Shown here piece by piece: positions 18,994-27,146 of a stretch of 64,000 nt of DNA (its first letter is position 1; every line of letters starts with the position of its first letter). The stretch spans positions 1,054,001-1,118,000 of the forward strand of contig NZ_CP035730.1 of the NCBI RefSeq assembly GCF_012222305.1. The letters run 5' to 3'. This DNA is from Sulfolobus sp. S-194. Its GTDB lineage: Archaea > Thermoproteota > Thermoprotei_A > Sulfolobales > Sulfolobaceae. The notes under the pieces are model-generated. The model worked only from the letters and a program-made list of their open reading frames with translations. It was not told the origin of the DNA and did no database searches. The translations under genes were made by a program, and so were the position numbers.

Positions 18994-19365
18994 TTATTGT
19001 GGTATATGTTTTTCTAAGCCTTCTTTCATACTACTAGCTAATTTCTCTAAATCTTTCTCTAACTTATAGATTAATTTATCTTTGTCTACCCAATACACAT
19101 AACTGGGTCTTCCTTTTTTCTTCTCTGCACCTTCAGCCTTATCTCTCTCTATCAAACCCTTATCTAATAAATTATTTAATGATTTACTTACTGAGGCTTT
19201 TGTTACTTTTAACTTTTCAGCAATTTCATCTGCATCAAGTTTCTCTTTGCTTTCCATAAGCAAATGTAAGACTTCAACATCACTGGTTGATAAACCATAC
19301 ATAAATGCTATAAATTCGTGGAGATTAACCTCTCTCCCATCGGGGAATGTAATTTTTTCACTCAT
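18994..19365 (-). CDS. Winged-helix transcriptional regulator (Lrs14/TrmB-like)
   Basis: 123 residues from the ATG at 19365. The winged helix covers about 20-90: YGLSTSDVEVLHLLMESKEKLDADEIAEKL, KVTKASVSKSLNNLLDKGLIERDK, then the KKGRPSYVYWV wing. A C-terminal amphipathic helix (KLEKDLEKLASSMKEGLEKH) likely dimerises. This layout is shared with the Sulfolobales Lrs14-like regulators of biofilm and motility. A GTG at 19377 is in frame, but CTTTATTTAAAT lies about 28 bases before the ATG, favouring it. Targets unknown. Confidence 0.85.
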   Translation of the reverse strand: MSEKITFPDGREVNLHEFIAFMYGLSTSDVEVLHLLMESKEKLDADEIAEKLKVTKASVSKSLNNLLDKGLIERDKAEGAEKKKGRPSYVYWVDKDKLIYKLEKDLEKLASSMKEGLEKHIPQ

Positions 19366-19387
19366 AAGTATAAACACGCGTTTTTAA

Positions 19388-19398
19388 TTTAAATAAAG
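19388..19398 (-). promoter_or_regulatory. TATA box of the winged-helix regulator gene
   Basis: Read on the minus strand this is TTTATTTAAAT, centred about 28 bases before the ATG at 19365. It supports a leaderless transcript and argues against the GTG start at 19377. Confidence 0.5.
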
Positions 19399-19433
19399 TA
19401 TGCAAACAAATTTACATTTTTGTAGTCAAATAT

Positions 19434-20102
19434 TTACTTTTGTATGTTTTTTAACATAGTAGCAACTATTGACGCGTCAAGAGGTACTATATTACCGTCC
19501 TCTATTTTGAAGAAGTGCCAATTAGGGTCATGTTTTCTGTTTCTCATCCTCAGAACTCGTATGGACTTTATTGATATATCCTCTTCTATGTCTAATTGTA
19601 TAATTCCGTCAAACAAATACTCAACCATACTCATAACATAATCAGTATCATCATTTCCAGAATTGTATGTAATTAAGGCAATAGCGTTTGAAGCATATAC
19701 AGTTGCTATAATTGTTTTTATAAATAATATTAACTGATTAACATCAAGTTGAAGTGCGAATTCATTTATAGAATCTAATATGAGTAGTGATACGTCTTTC
19801 ATTATATTCTTTAAGTCACTAGTTATGTTAAGTCCTTGAATAATTCGTGGATCTCTAATAATATCTGAAAATAAATTTACTATTTTGAGTTTTTCGATAT
19901 TTATATCAGAGAAATATGATAATACTCTTCTAGGATCTTCCTCCACTGATAGGTAAAGCACACCCTTATCTAAAGACAAAAAGTACTTAGTAATAGTTCT
20001 CACTAGTTTACTTTTTCCACTTCCTATAGGGCCAAAAACTAGAGAGACTGAGCCTTCTGGAAAATCGACTACGTCATCTAAAATTTTGACCCCAACTTTC
20101 AT
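19434..20102 (-). CDS. KaiC/RadA-like P-loop ATPase
   Basis: 222 residues, one RecA-like domain. Walker A is GPIGSGKS (about 24-31), VLYLSVEEDPRRVL follows with the family's conserved acidic pair, and Walker B is VSLLILDSIN. This is the single-domain KaiC-like group widespread in Sulfolobales, several of which are phosphorylation or signalling related, but no partner is evident. GTATTTAATTAAG about 27 bases upstream serves as TATA box. It lies 68 bases upstream of the winged-helix regulator gene on the same strand but with a separate promoter between. Confidence 0.85.
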   Translation of the reverse strand: MKVGVKILDDVVDFPEGSVSLVFGPIGSGKSKLVRTITKYFLSLDKGVLYLSVEEDPRRVLSYFSDINIEKLKIVNLFSDIIRDPRIIQGLNITSDLKNIMKDVSLLILDSINEFALQLDVNQLILFIKTIIATVYASNAIALITYNSGNDDTDYVMSMVEYLFDGIIQLDIEEDISIKSIRVLRMRNRKHDPNWHFFKIEDGNIVPLDASIVATMLKNIQK

Positions 20103-20766
20103 AATCTTATAAAGGAAAGCCCTTAATTAAATACTTTAAAAGGAACTTCTGTGGTAGTTATAATGTTATAAGATGCTTTATAAGTAGCTTCAATTTTTAT
20201 CAAAGTTAAGATTAAACTTATTTTTGAATTAGCACTTGATTTTGAATTTAAGAAAAGTTAATGAGCTTAATATCCAGAAAACAACGATAATTCATAATTC
20301 TTAGTCACTAAACTTGATTAATAATCCAATAATTTTTTCTCTTTACTTAGCTTTATATTCTTTCTCTTTCTTTCTCTTAATGTCATCTAAGGATTAATTC
20401 TATATTATTTTTGTTCCTACTTTAATGCTAGATTTTAAAATAAGCCGATTATATAAAGAAGGAATAATAGGAGGTCTAGGAGTAAGAGACTTATTAGTTT
20501 TAATGCCGCTAGTATCCATGTTGACAACTTTCACTTTATGTCTTATTTTTAGCTAATGAATTATGTGTTCTATCATCATTAATTGTAATATAAGGAGTAA
20601 ACATGCTTTGTGGACTGGTTGAATTTTCTAAGGCTATAGACGCACTTCTTCACTAGAAATCAGTAGTAGAATTAAAAGTAAGTTAAACTTGACCTATGAG
20701 AAAAATTGAAACAATATACAAAGCAGAATAAACAATAAAATTTAAAAATATATTTATATAGCCAGC
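20103..20766. other. Gene-poor, probably decayed stretch
   Basis: Start of a degraded island that runs to about 22.6 kb. The only protein-like segment is a 43-codon frame at 20425-20556 (plus) reading KEGIIGGLGVRDLLVLMPLVSML, which looks like a membrane-protein N-terminus or remnant. No RNA gene, repeat or clear promoter seen otherwise. Confidence 0.35.
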
Positions 20767-21815
20767 CTATATTTTATCATAATCTACCTCTTTAAGAATA
20801 GGATCCACTATTTCGTAAACTCCTTCTTTCCTCTTTTCTATGAAATTGTTATTAACAAGGGATTCTAAGGCTAAACTTAATTCCTTATCGTCCACATTAC
20901 CCAATTTTATTTCAACTCTCCTCTTGATGTCTTTCCACGTATTTACTACCTTCAGCACATTCATTATTGTTGTGTAAATTCTCTTATTATTTTTGCCCTC
21001 AAGAAAATGTTTAAATTCGTCAATCATTATCTTCTTACCTTCTTCAATAGTGTAGGCCATTGAGGAATCAAAGTCCATTTTCCTTATAGCATAAAAATTT
21101 CCAAAGAGTGTTAGCCAACCTACAACACCGTCCAACTTTTTGACTACTTCATTCTCTTTATCAAAACGCACATTGAGTTCCTCCATCCCTTTTTTGAGGA
21201 AATTCCTAGAAGTGTCTTCATCAAATGGTTTTAAATTTAATAAGACAGGTGGCCTGCCGTGAAGAGGGGATGAAGATGAAGGGTTAGATAATGCCTTATT
21301 TACTCCTATGTAAGAACCTGAGAATATGAACCTTACTTTAGGATTAGAAGCAAAACGTTTCCCAAAACTTCAAGGAATTGTTTACTTGCTTGAGAAATTT
21401 CCTGAACTTCGTCAAGGCCTATTACTACATCTTCTTCTATAGAATTGAAAAGCTCTATCAAGCTGTTAACTACTTTAGCACCTCTTTTTAATTCTATTCC
21501 TGCAGAACCTATGACGAAATTAACCTTAACAGAAATCTTAAAACTAGGTTTACTGCTATTTATTTCTGACAGAATTGCCTTAAGTAAGGAATTCAAATTC
21601 CTAACTCCTCTAAGATTAACATAAATACCTTTAAATCCGTAATTTTTCTTCATTTCGTTTATTATAACTTTCATTAAACTAGTTTTGCCTATCTCTCTTT
21701 GACCTCCTATTATTAACCAATTCTTTGATAATAACTGTGATATCGAAAAGTCAATTTCTTTGTCTCTTCCGAATAATTCTTTCCTATCTTCTTTAGGATG
21801 AAGATCGAATAACAA
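20767..21815 (-). pseudogene. Archaeal ATPase (ATPase_2/MNS type), broken by one frameshift
   Basis: Two frames join into one about 349-residue protein. The N-terminal part (from a TTG at 21815) has ELFGRDKEID, Walker A GGQREIGKTSLMK and Walker B VVIGLDEVQEI. It shifts near 21358, after LEVLG. The other frame continues with KRFASNPKVRFIFSGSYIGV, then the winged-helix C-terminus ending IVDPILKEVDYDKI. One missing base explains it. The family is STAND-like P-loop ATPases, amplified and mobile in Sulfolobales genomes. Either a real inactivation or a sequence error; the decayed surroundings favour the former. Confidence 0.85.
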
Positions 21816-21886
21816 CTGTACTCACTACAGTTACTGGTGTGGGTACAGTAAAAAGCATTATTACAATATCAGCAAATTTTACTTAA
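21797..21886 (+). pseudogene. C-terminal scrap of a secreted/pilin-like protein
   Basis: A 29-codon frame without a start, reading ITTVLTTVTGVGTVKSIITI then SANFT and a stop. Thr/Val-rich beta-strand composition is like the end of a Sulfolobales surface or pilin-like protein. It overlaps the TTG start of the broken ATPase on the other strand, marking an old junction. Confidence 0.35.
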
Positions 21887-21921
21887 TTTAACATCTTAAA
21901 TTTCCTATTTCTTCCAATAAC

Positions 21922-22044
21922 TTATGCAATCGTGTATTTCCTTTCCTTTTTTACGAGAAAGGAGTACTCTAACAACTTATTTATTACGCTACTTACACTT
22001 CCATCGTTTATTTTCCTGCCTTCTAGAGCCTCCGGTCTGGACAT
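21922..22044 (-). pseudogene. C-terminal fragment of a second archaeal ATPase
   Basis: A 40-codon frame (RKINDGSVSSVINKLLEYSF followed by LVKKERKYTIA). This matches the end of ATPase_2-type proteins (winged helix, then a Y.I.DP motif) and parallels the end of the neighbouring broken ATPase. The N-terminal ATPase domain is absent. Its apparent start lies within the inverted repeat at 22038. Confidence 0.45.
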
Positions 22045-22174
22045 AGTATCGTCATTTGTATATTATTTCATTAATTAAGCTAATCTCTATTAGGAGAAGA
22101 TGTTAAGATAAAGTTATTCTACATTTTATTTTAAATATAGAAATATAAATAGCTTAATGACGATACTATGTCCA
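22038..22174. repeat. 137-bp segment bounded by a perfect 19-bp inverted repeat
   Basis: TGGACATAGTATCGTCATT (22038-22056) recurs as its exact reverse complement at 22156-22174, with 99 AT-rich bases between. This could be a MITE-like element, the product of an inversion, or a duplicated site of a lost element. No target-site duplication is clear in the flanks. Confidence 0.75.
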
Positions 22175-22180
22175 CACTCT

Positions 22181-22554
22181 AAGGTTTGATAAAGAACATA
22201 CTGAATTTAAGACGACTAGGAAAGGTTATTTAATGATATACAGAAATTTTTATCCGCCAAGAATAATTCTTCACGCAGATAAGGAGTGTACTGTGAGAGA
22301 ATTACTTTCAATGCTGAAGAACGAGGAGAGTAAATTTGTTCTATTCGTAGAACCAAAATAGGTACACTTACTAAACTTTACTAATATGAAAATTTATCCA
22401 GAAATATTAACGACAGTATAGGTAACATAACACATCTCTCAGGAAATTATAATTCGAGAAAAGCTTCCTCTAACCGCTTATAAGGATATGGTTATACTCT
22501 CTTACGCAATACGTGAAAAATTATCTTTTAGTTACTTTTGATAAAAACTTTTAA
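22181..22554 (+). pseudogene. Decayed PIN-like toxin gene
   Basis: No intact frame. Pieces read FYPPRIILHADKECTVRELL plus SMLKNEESKFVLFVEPK (about 22246-22362), then LTAYKDMVILSYAIREKL (about 22470-22525), and after a frameshift LLVTFDKNF (22525-22554). The last two join into the typical end of PIN/DUF5615-like proteins (acidic residue, LSYAI, VTFDKNF). No antitoxin gene is seen next to it. Confidence 0.5.
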
Positions 22555-22690
22555 GATAGAAAAAGTATGGTGTAACTATAATAAGTTAAGCCTAATTTTC
22601 ATGATTTGATCTAGTACTGAAAGGTTTTAAAATAACCAATTTTAAAACTAAATTACAAAAAAGTGGAAAAATCTGATTTAAAGTAAACTT
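22555..22690. other. Intergenic tail of the decayed island
   Basis: AT-rich stretch between the PIN-like remnant and the stop of the substrate-binding protein gene. I see no gene, repeat or RNA in it. Confidence 0.4.
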
Positions 22691-23680
22691 TTAAAAAATA
22701 GGTAGTTCAATTTTCAAGTTTTCTTTTATCCAAGACGCAGTAACGTACTTAGGTGCAGTAGAATTAATTATATCATGTATCATCAAAATTGCGTATACTG
22801 ATAATGGTCCTGGTTCATTTAATAAATCTGTAGCTAAATTACCTAGAATATATATACGACTCATATTAAAAGCCTTTACATTCTTAATCCCAGCTATTTG
22901 AGAAATTAGTGATTCTGTGTAAGAAAAGTTACTTACTTCTTGTGCTATGATTACTTGAGGATTAGAAACTAAGAGCTCATCGGGAGAGAGTAATGGATAA
23001 TCAGAGTAAGTAGAGAAAACATTTATCCCTCCACCTTGAACAATAATACTATTTATAAACACGTTACCACCAGAAGTATAGAAATCTAAGTTAGGACATA
23101 TGTAAAGCATGTAAGCTACTGTTGTATTTCCTGAGACCGAAAATTCGGCAATCTTTTCATTCATCCAATTAATTAACTCCTCTCCTTGTTGAGTAACGTT
23201 AAAATATTTAGCGATTTGCATTATATTCTCTTCTATTTGAGAGAAGGAAAATGCATAATCGCTATTAGTAACTAAGACGTTTAGTCCAGCCTTTTCCATT
23301 TGCGAGATATATGGAGCTTCTAAACCGTATTCAACAACTACTACTGTAGGATGTAGAAGTAATAAACCAGAGATATTAGGGGGATATATTTGTGTAAACA
23401 CTGTAACATTTTCTTGCATTTCATTCGTTAAATTAAGATATTTTAGCAGTGAATATGAATAATAGTCAATACCTACAATATACTTGCCTAATCCTAATGC
23501 TATCAATACTTGAGTATCACTAGGAGCTAAACTGATAATCCTAAGATGCTGAGAAGATGTCACACTTACATTAGTAGATGTTACGTTTGCACTGCTAGTC
23601 GTTCTCATATACGTATAGATAACACCAGCTAGCACAGCTATAATAATAACTACTGCTAAAATTACGCCCCAAATTTTCAT
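22691..23680 (-). CDS. ABC importer substrate-binding protein, BtuF/FepB type
   Basis: About 329 residues. One N-terminal hydrophobic anchor (WGVILAVVIIIAVLAGVIY), a Ser/Thr/Asn-rich linker likely to be glycosylated, then the periplasmic-binding domain PF01497 (RIISLAPSDTQVLIALGLGK, IVGIDYYS). It binds a chelated metal, corrinoid or heme outside the membrane; the ligand cannot be told. I chose the ATG at 23680, with GTATTTAATATA about 27 bases upstream; the upstream ATG at 23701 lies within that promoter. Divergent from its permease and ATPase genes. Confidence 0.88.
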   Translation of the reverse strand: MKIWGVILAVVIIIAVLAGVIYTYMRTTSSANVTSTNVSVTSSQHLRIISLAPSDTQVLIALGLGKYIVGIDYYSYSLLKYLNLTNEMQENVTVFTQIYPPNISGLLLLHPTVVVVEYGLEAPYISQMEKAGLNVLVTNSDYAFSFSQIEENIMQIAKYFNVTQQGEELINWMNEKIAEFSVSGNTTVAYMLYICPNLDFYTSGGNVFINSIIVQGGGINVFSTYSDYPLLSPDELLVSNPQVIIAQEVSNFSYTESLISQIAGIKNVKAFNMSRIYILGNLATDLLNEPGPLSVYAILMIHDIINSTAPKYVTASWIKENLKIELPIF

Positions 23681-23683
23681 GTA

Positions 23684-23762
23684 TATGGTTAAGCAATCCA
23701 TATATTAAATACTTTTTCGTATGATCAAAAGGAGAAAAACTTTTAATATGGTTAAGCTATCC
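23684..23762. promoter_or_regulatory. Direct repeat pair in the divergent importer promoter
   Basis: TATGGTTAAGCNATCC occurs at 23684-23699 (N=A) and 23747-23762 (N=T), 63 bases apart, on either side of the divergent TATA region. The copies flank the start of the binding-protein gene and lie at the start of the permease gene, where a repressor could block both. Candidate operator (inference). Confidence 0.45.
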
Positions 23763-24746
23763 TTATATGTGCTAAAATACCTATTTATCACGTTATTACC
23801 AATATCATTTTTTCTAGGATTACTCCTAGGAGAAGTTAGACTTAGTATAGGTGAAATTTTTCATCCGGAGGGTGTTTATTCTATAATCTTATTCGATATT
23901 AGATTGCCTACTGTTATTTCAGCAATGTTAATAGGTGTCCTAATCTCGCTTTGTGGTGCAATTCTTCAACACTTATTAAAAAACCCACTTATAGACCCTT
24001 ATATATCTGGAACGGCTTCTGGTGGGGCTTTTGGTGCAGTTCTAACTTATTTCCTTCTAGCATTTAATCTACCCCTTTCATGGCTAATATATGTACAACC
24101 GTTATTTGCTTTCATAACAGCAACATTAGCTACATTAATCACCTTAGGAATTGGAAGAAGAGGAGGAATTTACAGTATAGTTGTTGGAGGTGTCGTTGTT
24201 TCTTACATTTTTTCTTCCTTAACCACAATTCTTCTTGTTATTTATCAAGAGAAATACCCCCAAATCCCTCCATTAACATTTTGGCTTTTAGGTGAAATAA
24301 ATATAGTAGGTTGGAGAGATGTTATAATTCTCTCTATTACAACTTTTCTTCTTATCTTTCTTGTATTAAAATATTCCAGACAAATTGACTTAGTTTCTAT
24401 TAGTGATGAAATATCATTCACACAAGGAATAAACCCAGGGAGATTTAGACTATTTTGGTTGATAATTGTAAGTTTAATAACAGCGTACATCGTGTCTATT
24501 GCCGGAATAATTGGTTTCATAGGAATTATTGTCCCACATATTGCTAGAAGAATTAATGGTAGTATGAGAGGTCTTGGTATCTATTCTCCTTTAATAGGAG
24601 CTGTAATAATGGAATTTAGTAATATACTGTCTAGGGGAGTTTTCGGAACTATTATACCTGTAACTGCCATAACTGCTCTAGTTGCCTCTCCAATAATAGT
24701 CTCAATTCTGGTGAAGATAAATGCTGGTCAAGGGATTGAAAGTTAA
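23721..24746 (+). CDS. FecCD-family ABC importer permease
   Basis: 341 residues with about nine or ten membrane helices. RLPTVISAMLIGVLISLCGAILQHLLKNPLIDPYISG is the N-terminal FecCD signature, and GFIGIIVPHIARR holds the loop that contacts the ATPase. It forms the membrane channel with the ATPase gene that follows with a 26-base overlap. The start is uncertain: an ATG at 23748 (MVKLSLYV) coincides with the second operator-like repeat and is an alternative. Confidence 0.93.
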   Translation: MIKRRKTFNMVKLSLYVLKYLFITLLPISFFLGLLLGEVRLSIGEIFHPEGVYSIILFDIRLPTVISAMLIGVLISLCGAILQHLLKNPLIDPYISGTASGGAFGAVLTYFLLAFNLPLSWLIYVQPLFAFITATLATLITLGIGRRGGIYSIVVGGVVVSYIFSSLTTILLVIYQEKYPQIPPLTFWLLGEINIVGWRDVIILSITTFLLIFLVLKYSRQIDLVSISDEISFTQGINPGRFRLFWLIIVSLITAYIVSIAGIIGFIGIIVPHIARRINGSMRGLGIYSPLIGAVIMEFSNILSRGVFGTIIPVTAITALVASPIIVSILVKINAGQGIES

Positions 24747-25380
24747 ATTGGGTAACAAGATAATTTTAGATAACGTAACTATTAACTTAACAAATGGAAT
24801 TAATTTAATTTTTGGTCCAAATGGTTCCGGTAAAACCACACTATTAAGGACAATAATAGGAATGATAAAACCTCTTGAGGGAGAAGTTTTAAATGAGGAT
24901 ATGTTATCTTACTCTCCTTCAGAATTCTATTCACCAAGTATGAGGGTTATTGATGTACTTCTTGCCGGAAAAAAGAATGGTGAATATGAAAGGTTTATAA
25001 AACTACTAGGCCTTGAGAATTTATTGCAAAGAGACTTTTTTACCTTAAGTTCTGGTGAGAAAAGACTAATAATTATTGCTAAAGCACTTGCTGAGGGAGA
25101 TTTAGTAATTATGGATGAACCATTATCTAATCTAGATATAGCTAACAGAAAAAAGATAATTGACATATTAATTTCATTAAAAAATGAGAGAAAATTTCTA
25201 ATAACATCTCATGAACTTGATATGATAAATTTTGCTGACAATGTTATAGTTATGAAAAAAGGTAAAGTTATTTATCAAGGAAATAAAGAGGGTATTGATG
25301 AAAGTTTACTATCTTTTGTATATGAAGTACCAATAAAGAAAATTAACGTTAATAATTACACATTTTTTATAACATATTAA
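24721..25380 (+). CDS. ABC importer ATPase (iron/B12/heme type)
   Basis: 219 residues, short for the family. Walker A GPNGSGKTTLL (about 35-45), signature LSSGEKRL, Walker B LVIMDEPLSNLD and the switch histidine in TSHELDM are all present. It energises the FecCD permease upstream, which it overlaps by 26 bases. The C-terminus after the switch region is short. Confidence 0.93.
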   Translation: MLVKGLKVKLGNKIILDNVTINLTNGINLIFGPNGSGKTTLLRTIIGMIKPLEGEVLNEDMLSYSPSEFYSPSMRVIDVLLAGKKNGEYERFIKLLGLENLLQRDFFTLSSGEKRLIIIAKALAEGDLVIMDEPLSNLDIANRKKIIDILISLKNERKFLITSHELDMINFADNVIVMKKGKVIYQGNKEGIDESLLSFVYEVPIKKINVNNYTFFITY

Positions 25381-25449
25381 CAATGTTAATTAACTCTACG
25401 TCGAGCTTTTAAAAATAGCTGTTAATAGATATAGAGAGAAAATTATTAT

Positions 25450-25776
25450 ATGAAACTTGCAACCCCTTGTGAAGAAGCGTTTAGAATTGAGGTACCGATA
25501 TTAAGAATGGCAATTGCAAAGAGACTTGTAGAGAGAGGTATGCCAGTAGTTAAGGCTTCTAAGATATCTGGTATTTCTGCTACCACTTATGAGAAAAACA
25601 TAAAAGAAAAGAGGGAAGATATAGAGAAATTACTAAAGGATGAAGAAATAAGGGATATGATCGATGCATTAGTTGGAAGAATCTTAGCTAATCAAACAAT
25701 AGAGAGTACAAGCTTTTGTATTCTATGTTCAAGAGCAAGAAAATTATTTAATTTAAAACCTTGTCCACTCTACTAA
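25450..25776 (+). CDS. HTH regulator with C-terminal cysteine cluster (COG2522-like)
   Basis: 108 residues. A helix-turn-helix (AIAKRLVERGMPVVKASKISGISATTYEK) is followed by a helical linker and a C-terminal cysteine group, CILCSRARK plus KPCPLY, with another cysteine near the N-terminus (ATPCEEAF). CxxC...C in such regulators suggests metal or iron-sulfur sensing. It sits 69 bases after the importer ATPase, so it may control that importer and bind the repeats at 23684-23762 (inference). Confidence 0.7.
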   Translation: MKLATPCEEAFRIEVPILRMAIAKRLVERGMPVVKASKISGISATTYEKNIKEKREDIEKLLKDEEIRDMIDALVGRILANQTIESTSFCILCSRARKLFNLKPCPLY

Positions 25777-25813
25777 TAAAAAATTTTATTAACATTCTTT
25801 ACTTAACCCTTAT

Positions 25814-26722
25814 ATGAATCGACTAGTAACCCTTTTTATAATACTCTTTGTAGTAATTGGAGTTGCTGTTGGAACAACTGTAATATTATCAGCAGTACTT
25901 CATATTCCAGTCACAATAACTTCAGTAATCAATGCAATATTAATTGGCGTTGTTGGTGTAATTTCAATTAACATAATTTCTAGAATAATAAAATTAAGAG
26001 CCGGGAATGTAGTTGGAAAAACAACTGCTGAAAGCCTTAGTTTGGTAATCCAATTTATTGGTTATACTATAATAGTTATATTAGCATTAACAGCAGTCCA
26101 TGTTGCGGTAACTAGTGCACTAATTGGTGGTACAGTTTTTGGTCTTGTAATTGGTTTAGCATTACAGACGCCTTTATCAAATGTATTTTCTGGGATATTT
26201 CTGATTTTAAGTAGACCTTTTAATATAGGTGATAGAGTAACATTAACCACATGGCAATACGGTTTGTTGGCCCCAACTTATCCTCCGAAATTTTGGTCAA
26301 ACGATTTTTTAATACCAGGATATACTGGAATAATCCAAGATATTAATTTAATGTATACGACAATCCTAACAGATGAGAATGTTGTTATGAAAATTCCCAA
26401 TAATATTATGATTCAAGCAGCAATATTTGTGCACAACGAGGAATATAGGCTAGTTAGGACTAAATACGAAATTCCAAAAGACTTAGATCCCGATTATGTT
26501 ATACCAAAATTAAAGGAGAAAATTAGCGGATTAAGTTTCTTAGTGAAAGAACCTGAAATAAAAGTCCTTGATACTACATTAAACACTTATGTAATAGTGG
26601 TTGATGCTTATTGCAAAGGACAATATGAAGAACCACCAAGAAGTGAAATAATAAAAGTTATAATGAAGACCATAAAAGATATTCAATCAGTGAAAGTTAA
26701 TGAGAAAAATAGTTCTCACTAG
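25814..26722 (+). CDS. MscS-type mechanosensitive channel
   Basis: 302 residues. Membrane helices at about 4-27, 35-55 and 74-120, the last including the pore-like glycine/alanine helix GGTVFGLVIGLALQTPLSNVFSGIFL. The MscS beta domain follows (RPFNIGDRVTLTT, then GIIQDINLMYTTI and IPNNIMIQAAI). There is an insertion around residues 145-165 (QYGLLAPTYPPKFWSNDFLIPGY) in the beta domain. It releases solutes on hypo-osmotic shock. The stop overlaps the next gene by 23 bases. Confidence 0.92.
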   Translation: MNRLVTLFIILFVVIGVAVGTTVILSAVLHIPVTITSVINAILIGVVGVISINIISRIIKLRAGNVVGKTTAESLSLVIQFIGYTIIVILALTAVHVAVTSALIGGTVFGLVIGLALQTPLSNVFSGIFLILSRPFNIGDRVTLTTWQYGLLAPTYPPKFWSNDFLIPGYTGIIQDINLMYTTILTDENVVMKIPNNIMIQAAIFVHNEEYRLVRTKYEIPKDLDPDYVIPKLKEKISGLSFLVKEPEIKVLDTTLNTYVIVVDAYCKGQYEEPPRSEIIKVIMKTIKDIQSVKVNEKNSSH

Positions 26723-27137
26723 TATAGTTTTTCTTATAATAGGAGTAATTCTCATTCTTATTTACCACTTCCTATTCTCCTCATATTACATAAAGGGAGT
26801 TTATTTACTTCCCTCTTCTAAACAAGTGAGTATTAGTATTCCCTACTCCTCATTCATATTTGAATACAAAGATAATTCAACTTTACCTCTTAAAATTACA
26901 TTCAATAATTTGATAATAACTAAATATAACGAAAGTAATTTAATATTCTATTATTACGGAGAATCATTTAACGGAAATATTATGGTTGAAAATAATTACT
27001 CCTATCCTGTCTTAATGGGTTATGTGGTAATAGACGAAACTCCATTTTTTATATTTTTACCTACGCTATTTTACACGGGAATTATATTAATAATTTTAGC
27101 GGTAATTATTATAATATTGAGTTTTGTATTAAAGTAA
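26700..27137 (+). CDS. Membrane protein with outside domain, unknown
   Basis: 145 residues. Hydrophobic helices at about 5-27 and 118-143 bracket a beta-rich, Asn-rich middle of about 90 residues with N-glycosylation sites (NST, NES, NYS), likely outside the cell. I do not recognise a family. It overlaps the MscS gene by 23 bases and is probably co-transcribed and membrane-associated with it. The convergent proton-pump gene ends 9 bases away. Confidence 0.65.
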   Translation: MRKIVLTSIVFLIIGVILILIYHFLFSSYYIKGVYLLPSSKQVSISIPYSSFIFEYKDNSTLPLKITFNNLIITKYNESNLIFYYYGESFNGNIMVENNYSYPVLMGYVVIDETPFFIFLPTLFYTGIILIILAVIIIILSFVLK

Positions 27138-27146
27138 TAAAACAAG

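Noticed and set aside
22561-22640. Search for an intact toxin-antitoxin pair around the PIN-like remnant
   Set aside because: Only broken frames were found and no antitoxin gene lies beside them.
25450-25776. CopG/antitoxin interpretation of the small HTH protein
   Set aside because: The helix-turn-helix is in the middle and the end is a cysteine cluster, which fits a metal- or redox-sensing regulator better.
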